From CAYFUR01 sp964346275 (GTDB taxonomy: Bacteria; Sumerlaeota; Sumerlaeia; SLMS01): a DNA stretch of 21,285 nt. Shown in pieces: positions 1 to 7,366 of this stretch (its first letter is position 1; every line of letters starts with the position of its first letter). The translations under genes and the position numbers were made by a program. The stretch is taken from NCBI GenBank assembly GCA_964346275.1, contig CAYFUR010000062.1, positions 1-21,285 on the forward strand, read 5' to 3'. Under the pieces are notes generated by a model. It saw nothing but the letters and a program-made list of their open reading frames with translations, made no database searches and had not been told where the DNA came from.

Positions 1-1456
1 GAACGCCCGTGCCTCCGCCGCGCGGGCTGTGGCTGGGCATGACAAAGTCAACGCCAACGCCCCCCCAGTTGGACTGGTCAACGACATTGCCCTGGATGCT
101 TTGGCTGCCGACGGCGATGGTCCAGAAGGAGGAAGCGGGATACTCCACCTGGGAGTAATAGTTGCCCGCTGCGGCGATATTGGTCGTTCCAAGTCCTCCG
201 CGTCCCGATTCGAAAGACTCGCGAAGTGCGGTTTCAATATCTCCAGCCTCGCTGACATCGGGGATGCCGAGCGTATAGGAGTGGAGATTGACATCGATTC
301 CTTCGAAAACCGATGTCTGGACGCCAGAAACGATACTGAGAGTCGTCGCGGACTGGGCCGCTCCGAAAAAGGTCTGCTCGACGTCGCGGGGGTTCAGCGC
401 ATAGTCGTCACCGAGAACACGGATGGGATAGATCCGCAGGTCCGGCCCGACGCCGACAATGCCGCGGTCGTTCTGGTCGGCGGCCACAATGCCAGACATC
501 ACCGTCCCGTGGGCGCCAATGAGGGTATCGACCGGGCGGGGCGCCCCGCCATCAACGCCGTCAAAGCCGCCACGCGGGTCGATATTCGCGGCCAGGTCCT
601 CGTGGCCGACCTGGATGCCTGTATCCAGCACGCCAACCACAACATTCGGGCTGCCAAAAGTGAATGGCGCGCCAGCGCGGCGGTTCGCCATCCACGCGCG
701 GGGGGCGTCGATATCCTCGTCGGGCTCCCCTTCCTGGAAGTTGGAATTGCTGCGGCGGTTATCGAGATACCACTGAAGGTCGAAGAAGTCATCCTGGATA
801 ATGACGGAGTCAGAGGCCAGGGTCGTCTCGGCGCTCACCGCCATGTCGAACTGAGCATTTTCGAGCAGGGGCGAATGGGCCGCCAATTGTTCAGTAAACC
901 GGGTCATCTCGTAGCCGGGCTGCTGATTGGTTTCGACCATCACCTTGCCCGAGGGAAGCTCCTTCAGGCGATCAAATCCATTCTCGCGATAGAACGCTTC
1001 CTTCTCCGCCTCGGTCGTCGTCGGGAGAAAAGTCAGCATCGCCCGGCTTGTATAGGCAAAGAGGCGTTCCGTATGTTTGACCCCGGCGGGGTGATAGACA
1101 GAAGAAACGGCAACGGCCGGAATGCCTTCCGCTGATGCGAGGAGGTTTCGCATTTCACCGGGAGAGGCTTCCATGACGGCAATACGGCCGACGATAAAGG
1201 TGCGAACCAGGGGGACCCCCAGTGTCTCCGCGTCAGAGCGTACACGTTGAAGGATTTCCGCCTCGGTGAGATCCGGAGAGTAATGCACGGCGGCCATATC
1301 GGAAGCCGCTTGCATCCAATTCGGCAAGCCCTCGGTGGAAGCTGACTCGAAGCTGTCCGAAAGTGGAAAGGCGGAAGTTTCTGCAGCCGCCGGCGCCATC
1401 ATGGCGGCCGCCGCCGCGAATGCGGATATTCCGAGCAAGAACGGTTTGCGGATCAT
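1..1456 (-). CDS. Secreted subtilisin-like serine protease (peptidase S8), C-terminus cut by window edge
   Basis: Translating the minus strand from the ATG at 1456 gives 485 residues with no stop before the left edge. Residues 1-25 are a clear signal peptide: MIRK, an Ala-rich hydrophobic core, and an AAA|E cleavage site. Residues about 26-265 form a long pro-region, which resembles in layout the N-terminal prodomains of fervidolysin-type subtilases. The S8 catalytic domain follows: Asp in GVLDTGIQ (D278), His in IGAHGTVMSG (H316), and the oxyanion-hole Asn in AAAGNYYS (N432). The serine motif (GTSMA-type) should lie just past the left edge, where the last readable part is GVDFVMPSHS. A GAGGA Shine-Dalgarno sits 6 nt before the start. 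The product is probably an exported protease activated by removing the pro-region. Substrate unknown. It is divergent from the 1721 operon. The family call is firm, but activity cannot be judged without the serine. Confidence 0.93.
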   Translation of the reverse strand, partial: MIRKPFLLGISAFAAAAAMMAPAAAETSAFPLSDSFESASTEGLPNWMQAASDMAAVHYSPDLTEAEILQRVRSDAETLGVPLVRTFIVGRIAVMEASPGEMRNLLASAEGIPAVAVSSVYHPAGVKHTERLFAYTSRAMLTFLPTTTEAEKEAFYRENGFDRLKELPSGKVMVETNQQPGYEMTRFTEQLAAHSPLLENAQFDMAVSAETTLASDSVIIQDDFFDLQWYLDNRRSNSNFQEGEPDEDIDAPRAWMANRRAGAPFTFGSPNVVVGVLDTGIQVGHEDLAANIDPRGGFDGVDGGAPRPVDTLIGAHGTVMSGIVAADQNDRGIVGVGPDLRIYPIRVLGDDYALNPRDVEQTFFGAAQSATTLSIVSGVQTSVFEGIDVNLHSYTLGIPDVSEAGDIETALRESFESGRGGLGTTNIAAAGNYYSQVEYPASSFWTIAVGSQSIQGNVVDQSNWGGVGVDFVMPSHSPRGGGTGV

Positions 1457-1720
1457 GCGAATCCTCGCTGTTGATAAAGGCAAATTAAGTTGAATGAACA
1501 CAGTGAGACACCCGTCTCCAAACGCCAATGCAAATGAGACTGCCCAAAACGTAAATTTGGCCGGAGAGCAGGGCAAGTCCTATGTCATCGGGGGAAAGAC
1601 ATTCCTTGCCGACGAGCCAGGAAATCGGCTGTTTTCTCATTGGCCTGCCCGCTGCTTGGCGAAACAGTATCGGATAAGAGACAATCTCTCTTCCCCGCAG
1701 GTTCCCAGGAGTCGTCTCAT
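1457..1720. promoter_or_regulatory. Divergent intergenic region between protease and envelope operon
   Basis: These 264 bases separate two divergently transcribed genes and should hold both promoters, but I cannot pick convincing -35/-10 pairs. The hexamer TGAGAC occurs at 1504-1509 and 1535-1540 and as its complement GTCTCA at 1714-1719. Two small inverted repeats contain GAGAC or GAGA: GAGAC-ACCC-GTCTC at 1505-1518 and AGAGA-CAA-TCTCT at 1677-1689. These could be operator half-sites. A short plus-strand reading frame at 1494-1724 shows no coding character. Confidence 0.35.
1707..1711 (+). promoter_or_regulatory. Ribosome binding site that sets the TTG start at 1721
   Basis: AGGAG lies 9 nt upstream of an in-frame TTG at 1721. 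The reading frame is open upstream to another TTG at 1640, but that one has no Shine-Dalgarno and the added 27 residues look like non-coding translation. The 1721 start is therefore preferred. Confidence 0.6.
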
Positions 1721-4348
1721 TTGAGTCAACCAGAACCCCTCCCGGCCGTCCTCTCGCGGTCCTTTCCGCGCCCGTTCTCCCTCTGGTGGATCGAGTTTTT
1801 GCGCATCTTGCGCGGGCGCCGCTGGCGCTCCCTTGTGCTTCTTTCGCTTGTGGGAGCTTATTGGTTCGGGCGCCAGGGAGCCTTTGGCAACGGCTCCCTG
1901 GTGTGGTTTCCCGGTGCGGAACAGGGTGTTGTGTTGCTGGCGCTGCTTTTTACTTTCGCCGCCGTGGTCCTTGGGACAAATGCACTCGGCCAATGGGAGC
2001 GCCACCGGGCGGCGCGGTTCCTCCGGGGGCGGCTCAATTCGCCGGCCACGTGGACTCTTGCGCGAATCGCCGCCACAGCGACAGCCTGTCTCCCCCTCGC
2101 CGCCATGCTCGCTTACTGGGCGGCGGTCGGCGCCTGGCGGGCGGATTACCAGGTGCTCTGGCTGCCCAACGGGATCTTTCTCCTGGCTGGGTGCTGCCCG
2201 TTGGTCCTGGCGGGAGCGGCCGCGGGCCAGCTCTCCCGCGCTTTTTTTCGGAACGACCTCGCGGCGCTGGGTCTCGGCGCCGTTCTCGTTGCTCCGCTTC
2301 TTTATTATCGCCTCTCCCTGGCGCCAATCCTGGAAGTCTTCGAATTCGCCAGCGCGTCCCTGGGGATCCTCGTCCCCGCCGAGACACTTTGGCGCGAAGG
2401 CCTTATTTGCTATGGCTATGCGGCGCTCCTTGCCGGATGCGCAGCGCTCTCCTTGCCGGTGCGTCCGGATACGTCGATCCGCAAGCGCCCCTTTTGGCAT
2501 CTCGATATTCCCTGGCTCCGGGTTTTTCTGCGCCGGCTTTTTCTCCAGATCAGGTCCTGGCGGCCCGTCACGGCATTGGGCGCGCTGATTCTCGTTGCCG
2601 CGGGAGTAGCGGCGAGCCGCGAGGTGATTCTCCTGGCAGCGGCCCAGCCCAGAGAGATCGATTGGGCCGGCCTGGGAAAACCGCAAAATGTTTACGCCTC
2701 GCAAATCCCTTCCGCCAGGATTCAGCAGAGGACGATTCGCCTGCCAGGCGGCGAGGGACGTCAGATCACCGTTGAAATGCGGATATCCCCATCCGGGGAT
2801 GCTTCCCAGCAGGCCGCCGTTTTTACATTTGGTGAAGCCATGGACGTCAAGTCGGTCGAGGGGGCCGAATATCTGGATGATTATTTCGGCAAGGGAGTTC
2901 CTTATTCGCTCTTTCTTTTCGATCCCCCCCTGATGCCGGGGGAAAATCGCGGGGTGTCCGTCCAGGTCGAGCCGACCAAGGCCGGTGACCGGCTTTGGGA
3001 ACGCGCCCATCACCCCCGATTCTATCGGTTTGCGGCTCTTGGGCCCTGGTTCGGGGAAAGCGCATCGCTCTCCTTCGACACCCAGACCCTCGACGATCAA
3101 GTCCAGCGTGCGCCATACCGCGTGAATGCCCCCAACGTATCTCCCCTGAACTGGGTTTCCGGAGGAGCCGGGATACGAGAAACCGGCGATGGGCGCATCG
3201 AAATCCGCCAGCCCCGCCAGGGGTCGCCGGACCGGCTGATCGCGGCGGATTTGATTTCCGTGACGACAGATCAAGAAGACCTGCTGCCGGTCGAGTTTCT
3301 CCTTCTCCCTTCGCGCGAAACTCTTGCCCAAAGCCTCCACCTGATCTGGGCAGCCCAGCTCGAACGCCTCAGCCGCCTGTTCGGCGAGACGGCGGAAACT
3401 GTGGTTCTCTACGAAGTTCCCGAACAAAACCCAAGCGACCGGCTCGCCATGCCCTCGGCCCAGCTCGATCTGTTCGAAGCCCTTCTCCCGAATTACGGCG
3501 ATTACCAACGGGACACGAGCCGGCAGTTCCAGCAAGCGTTCGGGCCTTATCAGGAAGGAATGATCCGGGAAATCATACTGAAAAACTTCGCGGGGTTCGA
3601 GTTTCCCGAACTTCTGCGGGACGGGCTCATCACCTACCTCCATCAGCACGCTTTGGCCGAGGGGCGCTTTGGCGCAATCGAACGCAGCAGGCAGGAATAC
3701 GTTTTGATTCCATGGGACATGGCGAAAGGCCGCGGGTATCCTTTCGATATCAAAAAGGGGAACGTGGAAGGTTGGAAGGGCCCCGCTTTCGAAGAGCTTC
3801 GCTCTGAAGAAGATGGCGAGGTTCCCCAGGACCGGTTGCTGGCGTTCCACCACATGCTTCGCGGAATGATAGGCGACCTGGCCTACCGGCGGGCGATATA
3901 CAACTTGATTCAAGACAGGCGGGGAGAGGAATTAACGTTGGATGCCTACCGGAAGGCCCTGGAAGAAGAGGCTGGCTATTCCCTGGAAGGATTCTTTCAT
4001 CAGTGGCTTTTCGAGGGGGCGCTGCCAGAATTCACCATACGGAAGGCTCAGGCGGTGCTGATGGAGGACCCGGAGACCCGCGCGCTGGAATACCGCACGG
4101 AAGTGACGCTGGCGAATCAAGGCACGGGCTTGATGAAAGTGCCCTGGGTGCTGGCCACGGAAGGAAAGTCCCTGCGCGGCACGGAGATGCTCGGCGAGGG
4201 AGATGAGAAAGTCATCCGCCTCTCAACCACCGACCGGCCCGTGGTCTTCGAAATTGATCCTTCCGGCTGGGTGGCGCAGATCCCGCCCTCTGAAGGGCGT
4301 GACGCAACTCATCCCCGGGTGTTCTTTCGATCCATCAAGGAGATTTGA
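1721..4348 (+). CDS. ABC-2-permease-like membrane domain fused to an M1-aminopeptidase-like domain lacking the zinc motif
   Basis: From the TTG at 1721 the product is 875 aa. Residues about 35-300 hold some six or seven hydrophobic segments in the style of ABC-2 permeases that carry a C-terminal peptidase. Residues about 310-875 form a large domain predicted to lie outside the membrane. The part around 600-770 follows the gluzincin M1 pattern: RDGLITYL (633-640) matches the family's NEGFATY region, and YSLEGFFHQW with a following EG (753-766) matches the usual FF.QW...G.P end. The HExxH expected just upstream is instead REIIL (616-620), NEG is RDG, and no GAMEN motif is seen, so zinc catalysis looks lost. 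First gene of a plus-strand operon, 81 nt before signal peptidase I. It may be a permease partner of the ABC ATPase downstream, or a structural/binding protein. Fold call moderate; substrate unknown. Confidence 0.72.
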   Translation: MSQPEPLPAVLSRSFPRPFSLWWIEFLRILRGRRWRSLVLLSLVGAYWFGRQGAFGNGSLVWFPGAEQGVVLLALLFTFAAVVLGTNALGQWERHRAARFLRGRLNSPATWTLARIAATATACLPLAAMLAYWAAVGAWRADYQVLWLPNGIFLLAGCCPLVLAGAAAGQLSRAFFRNDLAALGLGAVLVAPLLYYRLSLAPILEVFEFASASLGILVPAETLWREGLICYGYAALLAGCAALSLPVRPDTSIRKRPFWHLDIPWLRVFLRRLFLQIRSWRPVTALGALILVAAGVAASREVILLAAAQPREIDWAGLGKPQNVYASQIPSARIQQRTIRLPGGEGRQITVEMRISPSGDASQQAAVFTFGEAMDVKSVEGAEYLDDYFGKGVPYSLFLFDPPLMPGENRGVSVQVEPTKAGDRLWERAHHPRFYRFAALGPWFGESASLSFDTQTLDDQVQRAPYRVNAPNVSPLNWVSGGAGIRETGDGRIEIRQPRQGSPDRLIAADLISVTTDQEDLLPVEFLLLPSRETLAQSLHLIWAAQLERLSRLFGETAETVVLYEVPEQNPSDRLAMPSAQLDLFEALLPNYGDYQRDTSRQFQQAFGPYQEGMIREIILKNFAGFEFPELLRDGLITYLHQHALAEGRFGAIERSRQEYVLIPWDMAKGRGYPFDIKKGNVEGWKGPAFEELRSEEDGEVPQDRLLAFHHMLRGMIGDLAYRRAIYNLIQDRRGEELTLDAYRKALEEEAGYSLEGFFHQWLFEGALPEFTIRKAQAVLMEDPETRALEYRTEVTLANQGTGLMKVPWVLATEGKSLRGTEMLGEGDEKVIRLSTTDRPVVFEIDPSGWVAQIPPSEGRDATHPRVFFRSIKEI
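2210..2248 (+). terminator. Intragenic terminator-like hairpin with T7 tract
   Basis: GCGGGAG (2210-2216) pairs perfectly with CTCCCGC (2233-2239). The 16-nt loop between them contains a second GGCC/GGCC pairing. Two bases later comes a run of seven T (2242-2248). It lies inside the membrane-domain coding sequence, where the T run encodes Phe-Phe. It resembles an intrinsic terminator but may be chance in GC-rich coding DNA. Confidence 0.25.
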
Positions 4349-4429
4349 CCCTGTTGCGAACGGGACGCTGGCACCGATTTCTCTCATGGAGCGCGCGGGA
4401 CTGCTCAATATCTCACCACGGAAAAGCCG

Positions 4430-5017
4430 ATGCCTTCGGTTGATTCACATTCTGTTCGAGACAACCTATTCCGTGAAGTCGGAACGGGAAAACCGGCCCG
4501 AAAGCGAATCAGCCCCTTCCGGCTGGCCGTTTCCGCGGCCGCCTTTCTTGTGCTCGGAGTGGTCTGGGCGCTTTTCATGCGCGGAACGTTTCGCGCCACG
4601 GAAGTCGGCAGTGGATCCATGGAGCCGACAATTCAGGTGGGCGACCGGCTGATCGTGGTCAACAGTTCCTCGGACGATCTGGAACGAGGAGAAATCGTCA
4701 CCCTGGAATCCCCGGATGACGAGGGCTCCGATCTGGTCAAGCGAATCGTTGCCATACCGGGCGATCGTATCTCCTGGCGGAATGGAGTCTTCCACGTCAA
4801 CGGCGAGCCTTCCCCCCCACCGGGCCTGGACCCCTATCTTGATTCGGACAATGCGGATTTCTTCTACCGGCTTCCCGAGGATCATTATTTCGTTCTCGGC
4901 GACAACCGCGAGAAGAGCTATGACAGCGAGGAGTTTGGTCCTGTTGCCCGCGAATTAATTAACGGCAATGTGGTGTTCCGCTATTCTCCATTTGATCGCT
5001 TCGGGGCAGTCGATTGA
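4430..5017 (+). CDS. lepB: Signal peptidase I (S26 family)
   Basis: The 195-aa product is a membrane-anchored leader peptidase that removes signal peptides from exported proteins. One transmembrane anchor spans residues about 31-50, after a basic N-terminus (KPARKR). The S26A boxes are all visible: SGSMEPTI with catalytic Ser63, DRLIVV, DLVKRIVAIPGD with catalytic Lys104, and the C-terminal YFVLGDNREKSYDSEEFGPV box. The length is on the short side for Gram-negative LepB and closer to compact single-anchor forms. The ATG at 4430 has a weak GGAAAAG Shine-Dalgarno. It sits between the M1-like fusion gene and the ABC ATPase, 37 nt before the latter, so co-transcription with envelope transport genes is likely. 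It could be the general housekeeping enzyme or one dedicated to local substrates; the window cannot tell which. Confidence 0.95.
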   Translation: MPSVDSHSVRDNLFREVGTGKPARKRISPFRLAVSAAAFLVLGVVWALFMRGTFRATEVGSGSMEPTIQVGDRLIVVNSSSDDLERGEIVTLESPDDEGSDLVKRIVAIPGDRISWRNGVFHVNGEPSPPPGLDPYLDSDNADFFYRLPEDHYFVLGDNREKSYDSEEFGPVARELINGNVVFRYSPFDRFGAVD

Positions 5018-5038
5018 ATTTCCCCTCTCTACCACCTC

Positions 5039-5043
5039 GAGGA
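5039..5043 (+). promoter_or_regulatory. Ribosome binding site supporting the GTG start at 5055
   Basis: GAGGA lies 11 nt before GTG 5055. The frame stays open upstream to 4968, inside lepB, but the extra 29 residues do not look like ABC protein. Starting at 5055 begins the product exactly where ABC ATPases usually begin (MIETTDLTKTF). Confidence 0.55.
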
Positions 5044-5054
5044 CGAATGCCGGC

Positions 5055-5789
5055 GTGATTGAAACCACGGATTTAACCAAGACCTTCAAGGACCGCAAAC
5101 GGGGCGCCTTTCATGCGGTCGACCGCCTCAATCTCTGCTGCCGTCCAGGCGAGATCTTCGGCCTCCTCGGCCCCAACGGAGCAGGCAAGACAACCGCCCT
5201 GCGCATGATCTCGACGGCGCTCAAGCCGAGTTCCGGATCGGGCAAGGTGCTCGGCCATGATCTCCTCTCCGATTCAGCAAAGGTGCGCGCCACAATCGGA
5301 TTCCTTGCGGCCAATACGGGCCTCTATGGGAGGCTGACACCGCGGGAGGTGCTGCGCTACTTTGGCTCGCTCCACGGCATGAGCAGGAAACGGATCGCCG
5401 AGCGAACGGAGGCACTCGCCGAGACCTTCGACATGGATTTTCTCGATCGCCCCTGCGACAAGCTTTCGACGGGAATGAAGCAGAAGACGAATATTGCCCG
5501 AAGCATTCTCCACGAGCCTCCCGTGATCATCCTCGACGAGCCAACGGCGGGACTGGATGTCATTACAAGCCGCAGCATCATCGATTTCATCCGCAAGTCC
5601 CGGGAAGACGGAAAAACGGTTTTGCTTTCCACGCATATCATGTCGGAAGTCGAGCGCCTTTGCGATCACGTAGGAATCATTCATCAGGGAAAAATGCTTT
5701 TTGAAGGAACGCTCGAAGACCTGCGCAAAGTACACCCGGGCCATTTCGAAGATGCCTTTATCCACCTGGTCGAGGAGGCGGAGAAGTGA
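5055..5789 (+). CDS. NatA-like ABC transporter ATP-binding protein
   Basis: This 244-aa nucleotide-binding subunit carries the full ABC ATPase set: Walker A GPNGAGKTT (39-47), signature LSTGM (137-141), Walker B VIILDEP (157-163) with a D-loop AGLD, and the H-loop histidine in LLSTHIMSE (H194). The segment IGFLAANTGLYGRLTPRE replaces the usual Q-loop glutamine context and resembles the NatA sodium-efflux subgroup. The size and the absence of a C-terminal domain also fit that group. Its stop codon overlaps the GTG start of the permease at 5786 (GTGA), so the two are almost certainly translated together and form one transporter that hydrolyses ATP at the inner membrane. The substrate is not proven; Na+ efflux is only the family precedent. 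Confidence 0.9.
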   Translation: MIETTDLTKTFKDRKRGAFHAVDRLNLCCRPGEIFGLLGPNGAGKTTALRMISTALKPSSGSGKVLGHDLLSDSAKVRATIGFLAANTGLYGRLTPREVLRYFGSLHGMSRKRIAERTEALAETFDMDFLDRPCDKLSTGMKQKTNIARSILHEPPVIILDEPTAGLDVITSRSIIDFIRKSREDGKTVLLSTHIMSEVERLCDHVGIIHQGKMLFEGTLEDLRKVHPGHFEDAFIHLVEEAEK

Positions 5790-7363
5790 ATCGAGTCTGG
5801 ACGATTTACCGGAAGGAATTGTTGGATACCCTGCGCGATCGCAAGACGCTGGTATTCATGCTGCTTCTTCCGACCGTGATGATGCCTGCCTTGCTTTTCG
5901 TTGGGATGGAGGTCGCCCTGGGCATTGTAAAGCGAAACGCCACCCAGGAAGTCATCATCGCGGCGGATGCGCAAACCCGGGAACATTATCGCGAGATGGC
6001 CCACACGCATTTCCGGAAATCAAAGATCGGTGGCGCGCTGAAAGTCGCCAGGTCACCGCTGGTTGATGTCATGGTGCGCGACGGCCTCGCTCGCGATTTA
6101 CTCAACCAGGTGCCAAAGGATGTTTTCGAGACCCCGGAGTCCTACGCGGAATGGGCGCGCCAATTAGGCAGCCAGGCAGGAGAGGCATTGGAGGAAGCCA
6201 GCCTGGAAGACGTGCGGGAGCTGGAGGGTTTGGACATGAGCAGCCTCCCCCAATCGGCCCGGAGCGCCGGCGATTTTGAAGATTTATCGAGAGACATTTT
6301 TGACTTCTATCGGGTAACGGTCCGGGGCCTGGGGCTGGTGGAATTTGTGGACCCGGCAGAGCTGGACCCGCTGCCCAAATACCAGCAAGAGGAGTTGCCG
6401 GAAGCCCTGGTGGATATGGAGAATGGCCGCGGCGTCTATACGGCAATCCGGGAGAAGAAGATCCATGGGTACCTCTCTCTTCCCCAGGGGCCGCGGGCAT
6501 TGGAAGGAAAGGAAAGCGCCCAATTGGAAGGCGCTTTTTTTCACGACTCCACAATCCCGCTGTCGAGCGAAGCGAACAGCCGCGTCGGAACGGTGCTCAA
6601 TCGGGCGGGGGAATCGATTGTTTCCGGGCGCCTCGAAGAGAAAGGGTTGTCGCGAAGCTTCCTTCATCCCGTGAAATTGAAAAGCGGTACCAATCTCGCC
6701 TCCACATCGAAAATCGCGCTCGCGCAAATTGGCGGAATGCTCCCCTACCTGATCGTGGTCTTTGCATTTCTCGGAGGAATCTATCCGTCCATTGATCTTG
6801 GGGCAGGAGAAAAAGAACGCGGCACGCTGGAGACTTTGCTTCTTTCTCCTGTTTCGCGCACGGAGATCGCCCTCGGGAAGTTTTTCCTGATCCTGACCAC
6901 ATCGCTGACCGCGGCGATTCTTGGCGTCGCCTCGATGACGGTCTGTGTCGCTTTCGCGGTGCCGGATGTCCTACTCGAGCAGTTGGATATACAGGTCGAC
7001 ATGTCCGCCTTGATCGCCGTGCTGCTGCTGGCGCTGCCACCTGCCGCGGCTTTTTCCGGACTTTTCCTGGCGGTATCAATCTATGCGCGGACTTTCAAGG
7101 AGGCTCAGAACTATCTCTCGCCGCTGCCGATTGTCTTTATCGTTCCCGCCAGCGCGGGCCTGATTCCAGGGTTGGAGATGAGCTGGAAGCTCGCCCTTGT
7201 GCCTCTTGTAAACGTCAGCCTGTTGTCCCGTGATTTCCTCAAGGGCGATCCCAACTGGGGATACTACGCTTTGACTCTTCTCTCCTGCGGAGCGCTCACG
7301 GCCTTGTGCCTCGCCTTTTGTGTTTGGATGTTCCGGCGCGAGCAGGTGCTCTTTCGCACGTGA
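5786..7363 (+). CDS. NatB-like ABC-2 family permease
   Basis: The 525-aa membrane subunit has one transmembrane helix near the N-terminus (about 22-46) and five or six in the C-terminal part (about 315-515). A large hydrophilic segment of about 265 residues lies between them, predicted to be outside the cytoplasm. GAGEKERGTLETLLLSPVSR (340-359) is the hallmark coupling segment of NatB and related ABC-2 permeases, and IYARTFKEAQNYLSPLPIV (432-450) is also typical. The GTG start overlaps the ATPase stop by 4 nt, and AGGAGG at 5773-5778 gives a strong Shine-Dalgarno. The hydrophilic loop is rich in Glu, Asp and Leu helices. A terminator-like hairpin lies inside the gene at 6513-6541. The gene ends only 3 bp from the stop of the convergent minus-strand operon. 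Family call firm, substrate unknown. Confidence 0.88.
   Translation: MNRVWTIYRKELLDTLRDRKTLVFMLLLPTVMMPALLFVGMEVALGIVKRNATQEVIIAADAQTREHYREMAHTHFRKSKIGGALKVARSPLVDVMVRDGLARDLLNQVPKDVFETPESYAEWARQLGSQAGEALEEASLEDVRELEGLDMSSLPQSARSAGDFEDLSRDIFDFYRVTVRGLGLVEFVDPAELDPLPKYQQEELPEALVDMENGRGVYTAIREKKIHGYLSLPQGPRALEGKESAQLEGAFFHDSTIPLSSEANSRVGTVLNRAGESIVSGRLEEKGLSRSFLHPVKLKSGTNLASTSKIALAQIGGMLPYLIVVFAFLGGIYPSIDLGAGEKERGTLETLLLSPVSRTEIALGKFFLILTTSLTAAILGVASMTVCVAFAVPDVLLEQLDIQVDMSALIAVLLLALPPAAAFSGLFLAVSIYARTFKEAQNYLSPLPIVFIVPASAGLIPGLEMSWKLALVPLVNVSLLSRDFLKGDPNWGYYALTLLSCGALTALCLAFCVWMFRREQVLFRT
6513..6541 (+). terminator. Intragenic hairpin and T7 tract, matching an intrinsic terminator
   Basis: AAAGCGCC (6513-6520) pairs perfectly with GGCGCTTT (6530-6537) across a 9-nt loop, and the right arm runs into seven T (6535-6541). 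This is textbook Rho-independent form, oriented for plus-strand transcription, yet it is inside the permease gene. Translating ribosomes would normally prevent it from folding. Confidence 0.35.
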
Positions 7364-7366
7364 GAA

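Noticed and set aside
29..1135. 368-codon open frame on the plus strand opposite the subtilase
   Set aside because: The minus strand carries the signal peptide and all visible S8 motifs; the plus frame has no recognisable content.
1494..1724. Possible 76-aa small gene in the divergent spacer
   Set aside because: No Shine-Dalgarno, no homology I recognise, and it runs over the start of the real operon gene.
1637..3913. 758-codon open frame on the minus strand opposite the M1-like fusion gene
   Set aside because: Its translation is Arg/Pro/Gly-rich with no known motif, while the opposite strand has clear TM helices and M1-like features. It is a GC-rich antisense shadow.
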